A stretch of 64,000 nucleotides of DNA from Misgurnus anguillicaudatus (Eukaryota; Chordata; Actinopteri; Cypriniformes; Cobitidae), in assembly GCF_027580225.2 (NCBI RefSeq), contig NC_073343.2:4025501-4089500 (forward strand), in the 5' to 3' direction. Positions 49,067 through 59,787 of this stretch are shown here, in pieces. The translations under genes were made by a program, and so were the position numbers. The notes under the pieces were generated by a model. That model saw only the letters and a list, made by a program, of their open reading frames with translations, was not told where the DNA came from and did no database searches. The first letter of the stretch is position 1; the number at the start of each line of letters is the position of its first letter.

Positions 49067-50535
49067 ATTATAGTTGTGCGTACATCCTACGTAGGGATGC
49101 TCACATTGACCGTTTAACTGTTAACCCAAGGTAAGAATTTATGACCGATTAACATTATCAGTTAAAATAAAAAAAATGTGTTAATACATGGTGCGTGTCG
49201 TCATGAGCCGACAGACATTTCGCCACTTTTTCTATCTTTAATTTGTGAATCTCCTGTAAATGACACAAATTATTGCTGCCCTGATGGTCTGATAAAGTAA
49301 TCATTTGTATGAGAAATCATTTGTATGCGTGTTTGGAAGCTGAACGGAGACGCGCGCGTGTCCGCGCAAGATGACGCGGTCCGTCTCACGCACATCCGGA
49401 CAGACGTTCGCTGATGGCCTCTGACCCTGTCCATAAACATCTCTCTTTTTGCACAAACGGAGAAAGACGACGCAAAAGCAAAACTTTCTGAAAAGCATCG
49501 TGCTTCAGAAATGACCACTGTGGTAGATGAAACGGAGACAATCTGCCCTTTTTGGATGCCGCGCACGCGTTTTTGAAGGAGCGCTGAGAGCGGAGAAGCG
49601 CCTGACGTCATTCGCGTCTTCCATTGTCCAATCGAATGAGGGGAGAGGCGGGCCTTACGTTGTGGTGAGGGAAGTTTACAGTTGCTTTGAAGAACCGGAC
49701 TCCACTCGCTCACTCTCTCCTGCGTGTTTGTGCACTTTTGGTGTGACTGCGCCCTTAGGCAGTATTCACGCGTGTAACCACAGTAGCAGCGCGACCGTGA
49801 ATGAAGAAGCAGCTTTGTCAGTTTAACCCACAAATGAAGAAGAAACCGCAGCTTGTTGTGTATGATTTGAGAAGACCAGCAGTGATGGAAGTAAATAAAC
49901 AGAGACTTTTGTTGCAGCTTCAGGTAAATTTCTCCTCACCGTCGCAAACAGAAATGCCTATGACACATTTTTTTTACCTTACGGGAGGGGTTCTAGTGGA
50001 CCAATCGCAGTGCTTGCGGTCCACGTAGAACTGACGCGCTGTTAAAAATTTGACGAGGTGCACGTCAGGCTACTCCAAAGCTACGGATAACCTATGGCGT
50101 AGACTAGGGATGCACGATATATCGGCCGACATATAGTTATCGGCCGATAACTGCTTATTTTTAATATTATCGGTTATCGGTCTGGTAGCAAAATTAGGCC
50201 GATAAATGAAAGCCGATAAATGGATTATTTTGGTTTGTTGAACCACTTCACTTGCTCATTGTTGGCCATGTGGAGTTTTGATTGGTGCTTTCTGTGAAAT
50301 AGCACGAAGATGACACGTGTTGCGGGCTTAAGAAGAGTATGCTAGTCTAGTGCAAAGACAAGATGTCCGCGGTCTGGGAGTTTTTCATTATGAAAATAAT
50401 ATGAATATTTATCGGCCTATATATATATACATATCGGTTATCGGCCCCCAGATATAAAGAGTTATCGGTTATCAGTATCGGCCAAAATTTCCATATCGGT
50501 GCATCCCTAGCGTAGACCTTACGCACGACTATAAT
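49067..50535 (+). mobile_element. Composite element with ATTATAGTYGTGCGTA ends
   Basis: CATTATAGTTGTGCGTACAT at the left is the inverse of TTACGCACGACTATAAT at the right. Two younger elements sit inside: the hAT MITE at 50105-50509, and sequence from 49092 starting TAGGGATGCTCACATTGACC, a typical hAT-like end. The latter has no matching end found. The region 49300-49960 has long open frames on both strands and a possible exon end (CTTCAG then GTAAAT at 49923), suggesting the 5' region of an autonomous element, but no transposase domain was recognised. Confidence 0.55.
50105..50509 (+). mobile_element. hAT MITE with exact TSD GCGTAGAC
   Basis: TAGGGATGCACGATATATCG and ATATCGGTGCATCCCTA are inverse ends. 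GCGTAGAC flanks both sides (50097-50104; 50510-50517). The 405 bp body is full of ATCGGCC/GGCCGAT words, likely transposase-binding subterminal repeats. Confidence 0.92.
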
Positions 50536-50560
50536 TTGGACTTTAGTCACCATTCACTTT

Positions 50561-50975
50561 CTATAGACCCCTTCACGGTTCACGTCACAGGCTGTTCCCA
50601 CTGCGCATGTCGGGGTCAGAAAAGTCATTACAGCAGATTCAGTTGCGTATTATTCGGTATCGTCAAAAATGCCTACTTACGTCGTGGGCTGTGAAAATCG
50701 CACCAGGTCTTCCGTTAAGTTTTCGCGAGTCATGCAGAATCCCAAAAACAAAAAAATACAACATCTGCGTCTGCAAGCAATTAACGTGCAGACTGGGACA
50801 ATGCAAAGATCAAAGAGGCTTGTGTTTGTAGTGCTCACTTCATTTGAGGTAAGTCATCATTTTTCAGCACTGTTAGATTAAATTATAAAGCCTAAATGGT
50901 ATGAACAGTTCGACCCCGTGCTGCGCGCGCACCCGATAGTCATTCAATGTTTACAAACCTTGAAGGGGTCTATAG
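50561..50975 (+). mobile_element. Small element with a THAP-like exon (P-element or ISL2EU type)
   Basis: CTATAGACCCCTTCACGGTT and ...AACCTTGAAGGGGTCTATAG are inverse ends. Inside, from the ATG at 50669, the frame reads MPTYVVGCENRTRSSVKFSR and continues with a NPKNKK motif and FVVLTSFE before GTAAGT at 50849. This resembles the C2CH THAP zinc finger that starts P-element and ISL2EU transposases, but the expected cysteine after MPTY and others are lost or displaced. Only the first exon survives. Confidence 0.65.
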
Positions 50976-51431
50976 GGAATGAAGCAATAGAAGTGAGTAG
51001 TGCCTGAGGCTGTCAATCTATTTCTAGGCTTTTGTGTCCATTTAAAGAAAGTCATGGGGGTTAAGTGACAGAATTTTTATTTTTGGCCAAACTATCCCAC
51101 CCCTTTTCATTGCTAAGGATTACAATAGTGGTAGCTCTTAAATCCCAGTGTGAGCTTTGAACCTGCAACCTTTCATTTAAAATCCCACATCTTTAATTGT
51201 TGCTTCAAACTGTCCCTCTTAGGATGTTTTCAGACCTGTAGATCGATTGCTTTGTTCCAAAGCCAGGGGTTAAATGGCTACAATGTTGCAATTTCCTAAT
51301 GGTTCGGTTTGCATTGAAAAGGCAATATTTCCAAACGACCCAGACTTTATTAATATAAGTCACGTGCGAGTAAACTCTAATTTAATTGGTCAGAGTGCAT
51401 CTGTTTTTTTTTTCTCGTGAATTTGCTTTAA

Positions 51432-51866
51432 GGGGACATTTCACAAGACTTTTTTAAGATGTCAAATAAGTCTTTGGTGTCCCCAGAGTACGTATGTGAT
51501 GTTTTAGCTCAAAATACCATATCGATAATTTGTTATAGCATGTTAAAATTGACAGTTTGTAAGTGTGAGCAAAATGTGCCGTTTTTGGGTGTGTCCTTTA
51601 AAGTGCAAATGAGTTGATCTCTGCACTAAATGGCAGTGCTGTGGTTGGATGGTGCAGATTAAGGGGCGGTATCATCCCCTTCTGACATCACAGGGGGAGC
51701 CAAATTTCAATGACCTATTTTTTCCACATGCTTTTTAGAGAATGGTTTACCAAAACTAAGTTACTGGGTCATTGTTTTTCACATTGTCTAGGTTGATAGA
51801 AGCATCAGGGACCCAATTATAGAACTTAAACATGGAAAAAGTCAGATTTTCATGATATGTTCCCTT
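51432..51866 (+). mobile_element. TTAA MITE family C, copy in setd3 intron 2
   Basis: TTAA occurs at 51428-51431 and 51867-51870. It starts GGGGACATTTCACAAG and ends CATGATATGTTCCCTT. The long body matches the minus copy at 34308 closely (GGTTGATAGAAGCATCAGGG). Confidence 0.82.
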
Positions 51867-52212
51867 TTAAAGTTGTCTGTCAGAATTGTCAGACGGCAGC
51901 TTTGCAGGATTATTGTGTGGCTTGAATTGTGTGGCTTAAACACCCTTAAATTGGCATAATAAGGTACTAGTCACTTATTAATGTTACTTGGACAGTGTAC
52001 TTTTGAGCTCTTTTGCAAGGTACGGGTTGATGGAGTTAAGGACACTGGGATGCAGCAATAGTAATTCTTTGTAAAATATAAATGTTTTGGTTACTTCAGG
52101 ATTTCTGCTTACTGTACTAAACCTTTGCTCGTTTTGCTTGGGTTCTGCTGATCCAAGCATAAATGTCTGTTACAAATAAACTTACTAAAACGTTTTCTTT
52201 TCTCTTGTTTAG

Positions 52213-52305
52213 AGTGTAGCAGTACAGCTCCCTCTCCTGGGAAGGAGTGGGAGGAATACATTCAGATCCGAGGTCTGGTAGAGAAGATCCGTAAGAAACA
52301 GAAAG
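52213..52305 (+). CDS. setd3: setd3 second coding exon
   Basis: The exon has 93 nt, with acceptor TTGTTTAG and donor GTACTG. It begins with the last two bases of the split Lys codon and reads CSSTAPSPGKEWEEYIQIRG then LVEKIRKKQK, with one G left over. The segment matches the helical region before the SET domain of SETD3. A second AG two bases further on is a competing acceptor but would break the frame. Confidence 0.95.
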
Positions 52306-52439
52306 GTACTGTAGTTCAGTTCACACAAATAGGGTTTTTAATACTGAAAAGGGACATTTTCATGTATGCAATTTGGCAGATATTACAAGGTACACCTTTT
52401 ATCAGTATTTATATATTCATTTTTATTCATTCATTTATT

Positions 52440-53000
52440 TATAAAAGCACATTTACAAAAAAACAGGTTTGACCAGAGTGCTGTACAAATTCGTATGATC
52501 AAGAAAAAAGGAACATTACAAACATTACAGATTAAACAGTAAAATATTAAGTTAAGAACTCAGACTAAGAAAACCTGTTTTAAGTTTTGATTTAAAAGAA
52601 GAGAGTGATGACACCATTCGTATCGATACTGGGAGGCTATTCCAAAGTTTAGGGCCTACTATTGCAAAACTATTGGTCTCCACAATGCTTTAACCTCTAC
52701 CTACGAACAGAGAGCAATTCAAGAGTGCCTGATCTAAGGGACCTAAGAGGATTATGGCAATGTAAAATATCAGAAAGAGACATTGGTGCAGAGCCATGTA
52801 AAGCTTTAAAGACAAAGACTAGAATTTTAAATTCTATTTGCAGTTTCACTGGTAACCAAATTAAAATTGGAGAAATATGATAAAATTTTCAATTTCCAGT
52901 TAAAGAGTCTGGCTGCAGGATTTTTTACCATTTGAAGACGTCATATCAGTGATTGATTTGCTCCATAATAGAGTGAATTGCAATAAGCAAGGCGTGTAGT
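52440..53000 (+). repeat. Probable interspersed repeat (unknown class)
   Basis: The segment from TTTGACCAGAGTGCTGTACA through AAGTTTAGGGCCTACTATTG to GCTTTAAAGACAAAGACTAG looks like a decayed, formerly coding or structured interspersed repeat of fish introns. A 72-codon frame (52662-52880) has no recognised domain. I recognise the style but cannot name the family. Confidence 0.4.
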
Positions 53001-53009
53001 AATAAATGC

Positions 53010-53092
53010 ACGGATATAGTATGTGTGTTCCCTTGGAGCGAACCCATGACATTTTGTGCTGCTAACGAAATGCTCCACCAGTTGAGCTACAA
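53010..53092 (-). repeat. tRNA-derived SINE head, minus strand
   Basis: Read on the minus strand it gives TAGCTCAACTGGTGGAGC (A box) and then ATGGGTTCGCTCC (B box), followed by AGGGAACACACATAC, the body start of a common cyprinid SINE. The 3' tail is missing. Confidence 0.75.
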
Positions 53093-53523
53093 GAAGACTT
53101 CAATATGATTATAAATTACATGAATGTGATTTTGCAATAATGGATTTAATCACATTTACTCATGTCATTTCAAAACATATTACTTTCCGCTGTAGGGAAT
53201 TTCCTATGTGTCCTAACAATGAAAGTGAACAGGGACAGATGAACTCAAATGCATCTTAAATGTTTGATATTACTAATCACACCTATAATGTGTAAACACT
53301 AAAGCCAAACATATCTGGGAGGAACAATTTAATTTGTTGAAAGTATCTTTATCACTGCGTTCATGCTCTCTTTATATTCAAATATGGATGCAAAGCTATT
53401 AAATGGATTTAGAAAAAAATATCTTTCACTTGGCATCTAGTGCCATTTGTGCGCTATTGAATACATGAGGATTTGTAAATGATGACAGAATATGAATATA
53501 ATTTTTTGGGTGAAAAACTTCTT

Positions 53524-54645
53524 TAAAGACACACTATGCAGTTATTTTACCTTAATATAACAGCTTCAAAGTTATTTCGGTTGTAAACAAAGTCATAGTA
53601 AGGCGAATCATCCTCCTGTTGAAGCTCGGGGAGGACGCCGCTACCAAAACCAGCAATGCAAGCTTGAGAGAACCGCCCCTGACAAATCTCGCGAGAATCA
53701 CGACTTGCTTTACGGCAACGACGTCACACACGATGGGCTTGTTCGACTTCGTGTGGCGCTGCGGGAGCCGACCGCCGGATGACGTCAAGGTGCCGCGAGA
53801 ATGATCCGAGACGGCGCTTTGGCGTCGTCCGGCTGTCGGTTCTTGCAGCGCTGCATGTAGTCGATCAAGCCTATAACAACAACTGCACGCGCGAATTTGA
53901 GACGTGAAACTAAACGATTTAAAAGTTAAGAAAGCGCATTCGGAAGAGAGTAGGAAAAGAGAATCTGACCGCGTTAGGAACCGGACAAGAGTCCCACTCT
54001 GTCAGGTTTTTACTCGTTGGCTTGAACTAAAAGACAGCACTTGAAGGATGCTGATCTGGCGATCTTGTTGATAAACTAGTAAGTAAATCTCTCATTTGTA
54101 AACTTGTTTGCGGTCTATGTTGTATGTTGTTGCGCTTGCTTGTAGTATGTCGTGCGATTATCATGACAACAGTTGTCAATATCTCACATAATTATCAGGA
54201 CATAAATAAGCCTAGAGGTTGTAAATAGTGTAAACATGCACAATTTGCTAACTATTATGATAAATAGCAATAATCATGTATAGTGACATTATAACGAACA
54301 ATGTTATGAGATAATGCAACGTACACAATTAACTTTGTCATGGCATTTTGTAATGTTTACTTGTGATTTAGCTGCAATCATGCAAAAACATTATAAGCTA
54401 GCAAACGCGGTACTTTATTATTATATGCACTCTACACTTGGAATAAACTTCTTATTATCGTATTACCATCATCTGTAGTTTAGTAGACTATGCAGTAGCC
54501 TAATATTTGTATGAAATTGTGAAACATTACCTGGTCATTATCTTCGGAGTACTAGAGTGGGAAATTACGACAGTTGCAAGTATTCTCCAGCAACTCTAGG
54601 GGTCGCTGTTTGACAAAAACGCCGAATTGCATAGAGCGGCTTTAA
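53524..54645 (+). mobile_element. Decayed TTAA-type element in setd3 intron 3
   Basis: TTTAAAGACACACTATGCAG at the left resembles the inverse of TTGCATAGAGCGGCTTTAA at the right. The first ~350 bp are CpG-rich, with paired frames on both strands (53552-53804) that carry no known domain. The ends are imperfect, so the class is uncertain. Confidence 0.5.
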
Positions 54646-55025
54646 GACCCATAATAGAGTCTCACTTTCATAAGCAGTGGTATGTAGTTATATGTACATT
54701 ATTTGGTAGTCTGATTGGTTGTCTTAATGTACTGTACTACACACATGAAGTAAATTGATGTAATGGACACAGATATAAAGTATTAGCTTCATTTAGAATA
54801 ACTTGTGTTTTAATAAAGCACTGCTGCAAGACTTTAAGAAATCCTATCATATAATAGAGTCTCAAGAGATGCACAAGGGAAGCATATAAATATCCATGCA
54901 CATTTAACAACATAAGCAGTGAAATGCATAAGTAATAGGTAGAACCACTTATAGTAGTTTCACTAATGCGAGTTAGAGCAACATAATGCCGTAGAGTAAT
55001 GGAAATGATTGTATTATTTCCTAAG

Positions 55026-55174
55026 GGATGTCGGTCATGTTCGAGGGGTGCAGAGAGGACTATTTCTCCGAACTGATGGGATGGGCTGCAGAGTGTGGAG
55101 CTTCGTGCGATGGTTTCGAGATCTCTAGCTTTGCTGATGAAGGATATGGCCTGAAGGCCACCAAAGATATCAAG
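55026..55174 (+). CDS. setd3: setd3 third coding exon, start of the SET domain
   Basis: The exon has 149 nt after acceptor TTCCTAAG. GG completes a Gly codon, then come 49 codons beginning MSVMFEGCREDYFSELMGWA and ending EGYGLKATKDIK, the N-SET strand and the GxGLxAT(R/K)DI signature where the SET domain and cofactor pocket begin. The donor is GTTGGT, weaker than the others. The open frame continues past it for 57 nt, so retention would add 19 residues before a stop. Confidence 0.94.
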
Positions 55175-55366
55175 GTTGGTATATTTCTCCTCCAGGATGG
55201 CTATGATGGCTATGAGCTGGTCGAATCCTGACTGGCTTATCGGTCGTCGATTTGAGCGAGCTGTAGTTGGTCAGGCAACACTTATAATTTTAACATTTAA
55301 TTTGGTTGCTCTTAGCCTGAATAAAAAACAACAATATTTTGTCAAAAGCCTGGCTTGCGAGACTAA

Positions 55367-56148
55367 TGGCGCTTTTCCATTGCATAGTACCCCACGGTTT
55401 AGTTTAGTTTGGGTCGGGTCAGCTCACCTCACTTTGGCGTAGTTAGCTTTTCCATCGAGTTTAGTATCACTTCGCAGTGGGAGGGATTTAGGCGTGTCGT
55501 TATATTTGCGCTGCCCACAGCTGTGACATCATACAAGTGAGAGGAGAGCCTTGTTGTACATTCCCATACATTTATTTATTTCTCAGTCCGCTACAAAATT
55601 AAAATTGGCCACCACAAATAGATGTTTGCACATCGCGTTTATCACATGACAGTTTCAAACACCCGCGGCGTCAGCCGACGGCGCTCCGCTGAGCCTCACT
55701 GAAGTTGCATTTAAATAAGCATATAACGTTAATGCTGACGTGCTCGTCGCGAATGCTCCGCCACAAACTGCACCCCTGGAAAAAACTGTTATGGTGTCCC
55801 TGATTCTCAACATGTGGATGTTTTTCGTCGCTAAAAGGGTGTTTGGGAACTTATAGCAGAGCACAGATGACAACATGTTTGCTCGAGACAGCGCAAGCTA
55901 GCCTAGGCTAGCACAGGTAAAGCTAGCGATGACGCTGTTAGTGACGTTTCTTTCAGACCAATCAGTGATCTACAGTGTTTTCGTGTCACGTTTGGTATCA
56001 GCTCGGGTCGCTTGGAACCCCAACCGAGGTGGTACGAAAAAAAGTATCGGGTACCACGTACTGCACCTAATGGAAAAGCTCCCAAAAGTAATCTGACCCG
56101 ACCCAAACTAAACCAAACCGTGGGGTACTATGCAATGGAAAAGCGCCA
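55367..56148 (+). mobile_element. Harbinger-like MITE, copy 1, 3-bp TSD (TAA)
   Basis: The inverted ends are TGGCGCTTTTCCATTGCATA and its complement at 56129-56148, flanked by TAA on both sides. The 782 bp body has no transposase. It lies in setd3 intron 4, starting ~190 bp after the exon. The TWA-type 3-bp target fits PIF/Harbinger, but a class call needs the autonomous relative. Confidence 0.85.
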
Positions 56149-56709
56149 TAATGCAGTATCATCCTGACATCACATGTTTCCAGGTGCACACACGGTAATA
56201 AGATTCAATCCACTGCAAATGGAAATTACATGTGTGGTATGTTGGCAGGTTGCTCCACCACCTACATATCATGCTGTTGTGATGTATATTGGCGGTAGAT
56301 GAAATCAGTATAATTCTTGCTTACAATGGTCAGCAAATGAGCGTTAATTACATGACTGTATGTAGTTTTCATGGGTTTGTTATTGCCTTGTCTCATGGGT
56401 ATTGAAGCGCTGATTGATTTTCGAGGTTATTGATCCCGACAGGTTGCATTTTACTTCTCACTCGATTGCAGTCAGTATTTGAATGGTCTGCTACAGTTGT
56501 TCCTATTGACGTTGTAGGTGATTGATTTTGTTAGCTTAAATGATAAAAAGTATAGAAAATGCAGTTTTGACACAAATATTTTCAAAGATTTGTATTTAAG
56601 CAATGGAAGCTGAAGGGGGGGTCATGATATATTTGTATATTGGTGATTTAATTAAATTTTTAATTTTATGTGCCGTTTCAGTTTTTCTATGGGTTTTTGT
56701 CTGTTTCAG

Positions 56710-56782
56710 GCAGAGGAACTGTTCCTGTGGATCCCCAGAAAAATGCTCATGACTGTGGAGTCTGCAAAGAACTCTGTTCTCG
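56710..56782 (+). CDS. setd3: setd3 fourth coding exon
   Basis: The exon has 73 nt, with acceptor CTGTTTCAG and donor GTGAGT. It reads AEELFLWIPRKMLMTVESAK then NSVL, with a final G that is completed at 59531. This is the SET-domain strand pair following the GLxAT motif in SETD3. The exon is short and flanked by long introns. Confidence 0.95.
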
Positions 56783-57159
56783 GTGAGTTCACTCATAGCA
56801 TTTTCCCACCACCACTAAATACTACAGAAAGTTAAAAAAATAATTTTGATGATGAAAAATATGCATAAAATTATGACAATATGCATTTGAGCTAGCATAG
56901 ACTTCACAAATTCAAGCAAAACCTGATGATCCATGTTGTCCACAATAATACACAAGATTGTTAGCACAATCTGAGAATATCACAAAGACTTTCTTGTGTG
57001 TTTCAATGGAAGCAAGATTAATCGAAAAAAAGAATCACAATCTCGATTCATACATAAATGCGATCTTTCTAAATGACGTGGATTTATTTACATGTACAGT
57101 ATTCCTTGTATTCAGATGCTGCATTCACGCATTTACGTATATATTAAACAACAATCATA

Positions 57160-58623
57160 TGTCGCTTTTCTATTGCATAGTACCCCACAGTTTGGTTTGG
57201 ATCAGGTTGGGTCAGCTCACCTCACTTTGGCTTGGTTAACTTTTCCCTTGAGTTAAAGGAATAGTCTACTCATTTTCAAAATTAAACTCTGTTATTACCT
57301 TAACTAAGAAGAATTGTTGATACATCCCTCTATCATCTGTGTGCATGCACGTAAGCGCTGGAACGCGCTGCGACACTTCGATAGCATTTAGCTTAGCCCC
57401 ATTCATTCAATGGTACCAATCAGAGACAAAGTTAGAAGCGACCAAACAATGTTTTTCCTATCCAAGACGAGTAGCCACACGAGCAAGTTTGGTGGCACAA
57501 AACAAAACGTAACACTTCTCTAAGCAGATTCAAAAGAGGAACTATATTTTATGGCTTAATAGAACTTTTGGGAGTACTTTGACTCGGCGCAGTTACACCC
57601 TCCCTCTCCCATTATGAGAGGGAGAAGGGGAGCGGACTTTTCAGGCGAGTCGAAGTACTCCCAAAAGTGCTATTACGCCATAAAATATAGTTCCTCTTTT
57701 AAATCCGCTTAGAAAAGCGCTACGTTTTATTTTGTACCACCAAACTTGCTCGTATAACTACTCGTCTTAAATAGGAAAAACGTTGATGTGTTTGGTCACT
57801 TCTAACTTTATCTCTGATTGGTACCATTGAATGAATGGGGCTAAGCTAAATGCTATCGAAGTGTCGCAGAGCGCTCCAGCGCTTACGTGCACGCACACAG
57901 ATGATAGAGGGATGTATCAACAATTCTTAGTTAAGGTAATAACATAGTTTAATATTGAAAATGAGTAGACTATTCCTTTAAGTAACACTTCAGAGTGGGA
58001 GGGATTATAGGCGTGTCGTTATATTTGCACTGCCTACTGCTGTGACATCATACAAGTAAGAGCGTCGTTGTACATTCCCATACATTCATTTATTTTTCAG
58101 TCCGCCACACAATTTCAATTGGCCACCACAAATAGATGTTTGCATTTATCACTACCTCTGTCTCACATGACAGTTTCTGTACAAACACCAGTGGCGTCAG
58201 TGAACACGCTCTGCTGAGCCTCATTTAAGTTGCATTTAAGGATATACAGACGTGCGCGTGGCGAATGTGCCGCCATAAACTGTAAGTCTGGTGTTCCTGA
58301 TTCTCAACCTGTGCATGTTTTTCATCGCTAAAAGGAAGTTTGAGAACTTACAGCAAAGCTCAGATGACAACAGGTTTAATCAAAACAGCACAAGGTAGCA
58401 TGAAGGTAAAGCTAATCTTTGACATTATAGTGATGACGCTGGTAATGACGATATTCTCAGACCAAACAGTGATCTACAGTTTTTACGCGTCAAGTTTTGC
58501 TATCAGCTCGGGTCGCTTGGAACCCCAACCTAGGTGTACTACGTACTGCACCCAGTGGAAAAGCCCCCAAAAGTAAGCTGACTCGACCTAACCCGTGGGG
58601 TACTATGCAATGGAAAAGCGCCA
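57160..58623 (+). mobile_element. Harbinger-like MITE, copy 2, interrupted by a foldback
   Basis: It has the same ends as the copy at 55367 (TGTCGCTTTTCTATTGCATA; AATGGAAAAGCGCCA) with 3-bp flanks ATA/ATA. The body matches copy 1 on both sides of the 721 bp foldback insertion. Landmarks include GTGACATCATACAAGT and CAGCTCGGGTCGCTTGGAAC. The two copies differ by ~15-20% by eye, so they are old relative to the insertion. Confidence 0.85.
57257..57977 (-). mobile_element. Foldback MITE, copy 2 (721 bp, uninterrupted)
   Basis: It is flanked by TTAA at 57253-57256 and 57978-57981 and begins AGGAATAGTCTACTCATTTT, with the inverse at the other end. It is a near-perfect hairpin of ~330 bp arms around a ~65 bp centre (57586-57650). 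It has inserted into the 3-bp-TSD MITE at 57160-58623; joining the host halves restores the sequence seen in the empty copy at 55367-56148. Strand is given relative to copy 1. Confidence 0.9.
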
Positions 58624-58939
58624 ATAGATGCTATATCAGTCAAACTTGGTTACACTCACAAAGTGTAAAACCAAACCCCATTCATTGACCAATCAGACCT
58701 GATCGTTTTTTTCTCTTCCTCATTTGCGGTGCTCCGCTGTCACTCACGTGATGTGTAACAAGGCGGCAGACCTAAACACATAGTCGGTTTACTTTGTGGA
58801 TTTGGAGCGGCAATTTTGACATAAAAAAAGAGAAAAAATAAGCTCCACTGCAGAAAATCTTGGTGGCGATTGTGAGATTGACTACGCGACAATATTGATT
58901 CTAAAAAAGGCAAGGAAATACCTTTGTATCACTGCCACA

Positions 58940-59057
58940 AGTTTCCCATTCTAAAAGTTTTTTAGCACATACTGCTGATTGGCTACAAGTGTGTTTTGAT
59001 ACTCTGCCCGACTCCCTTTTCCAAAATGTTTTTCAAAAATCATGCACCCTACCTTTA
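58940..59057 (-). repeat. Inverse fragment of the TTAAAGGCAGGG repeat
   Basis: It ends CAAAAATCATGCACCCTACC then TTTAA. GATTGGCTACAAGTGT also occurs in the 35383 copy region (TTGGCTACAAGTGT near 35547), confirming the shared family. Confidence 0.55.
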
Positions 59058-59530
59058 AACTAAGGCCTAGTCCTTTCATAAGCTAATCCCTGTCCGGGAA
59101 ACCACCCCATTGTGTTTTAAAGGTTTAGTGTTTATAAAGTTTTGAAAGGTGCTATATTCAACTGTATTCACCTTCAGATTCCAGATTTTCAAATAAGTTG
59201 TATCTATGCCAAATATTGTCATATCCTAACAAACCATACATCAATAGATAGCTTAGATTTAGCTTTCAGAATACGTATAAATCTCAATTTCTAAATTGAC
59301 CCATATGACTGGTTTTGTGGTCTAGGTCACACATAGTTGTCATGGTTGGTCTCAGATTTTGTGTTGTATGTACAAAGAAGGTCAAACCAGGCTTTTGGTC
59401 ATTTAAATGAAAACTTGGTGTGAAAGCAACCCTAAAGTGACCTTTTGATGGTTTCAATGAAAGAGATGTGATTTTAACATCTAGTAAACAGATATTTGCA
59501 TATAATCCCTAACTTGATTTTTATTATCAG

Positions 59531-59787
59531 GCCCTCTGTACAACCAAGACCGGATCCTCCAGGCCATGGGCAATGTGACTCTAGCGCTACACTTGCTGTG
59601 TGAACGGGCCAATCCCAGCTCAAACTGGCTGCCCTATATCAAGACCCTGCCTGCTGAGTATGACACGCCCATGTATTTTGAAGACGAGGAGGTGGGCAAC
59701 CTGCTGTCCACACAAGCCATACAGGATGTGCTCAGTCAATACAAAAACACAGCGCGACAGTACGCCTACTTCTACAAAGTGATCCAT
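59531..59787 (+). CDS. setd3: setd3 fifth coding exon
   Basis: The exon has 257 nt after acceptor TTATTATCAG, with donor GTAAGT at 59788. It starts GPLYNQDRILQAMGNVTLAL and ends ARQYAYFYKVIH, covering the helical insert (iSET region) of SETD3. It ends in phase 0, so the next exon should begin on a codon boundary. No matching continuation is found between 59788 and 64000. The first residues of the next family exon (Thr-His/Gln-Pro-type) would be expected right after the window. Confidence 0.95.

Larger units (their letters stand above)
48352..59787 (+). other. setd3: setd3 locus, N-terminal 225 codons in five exons
   Basis: Five exons (103, 93, 149, 73 and 257 coding nt = 675 nt) join without frame errors into 225 residues that follow vertebrate SETD3 throughout. 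SETD3 transfers a methyl group from S-adenosylmethionine to a histidine of actin (His73) in the cytosol. The family protein is ~590 residues, with a split SET domain beginning near residue 95 and a C-terminal Rubisco-LSMT substrate-binding domain. The window therefore covers the N-terminal tail and the first part of the SET domain. The catalytic centre and LSMT domain lie downstream of 64000. Confidence 0.95.

Noticed and set aside
49270..49833. 187-codon minus frame
   Set aside because: Its complement is also open, which points to CpG-rich composition; there is no domain and it lies in a transposon stack.
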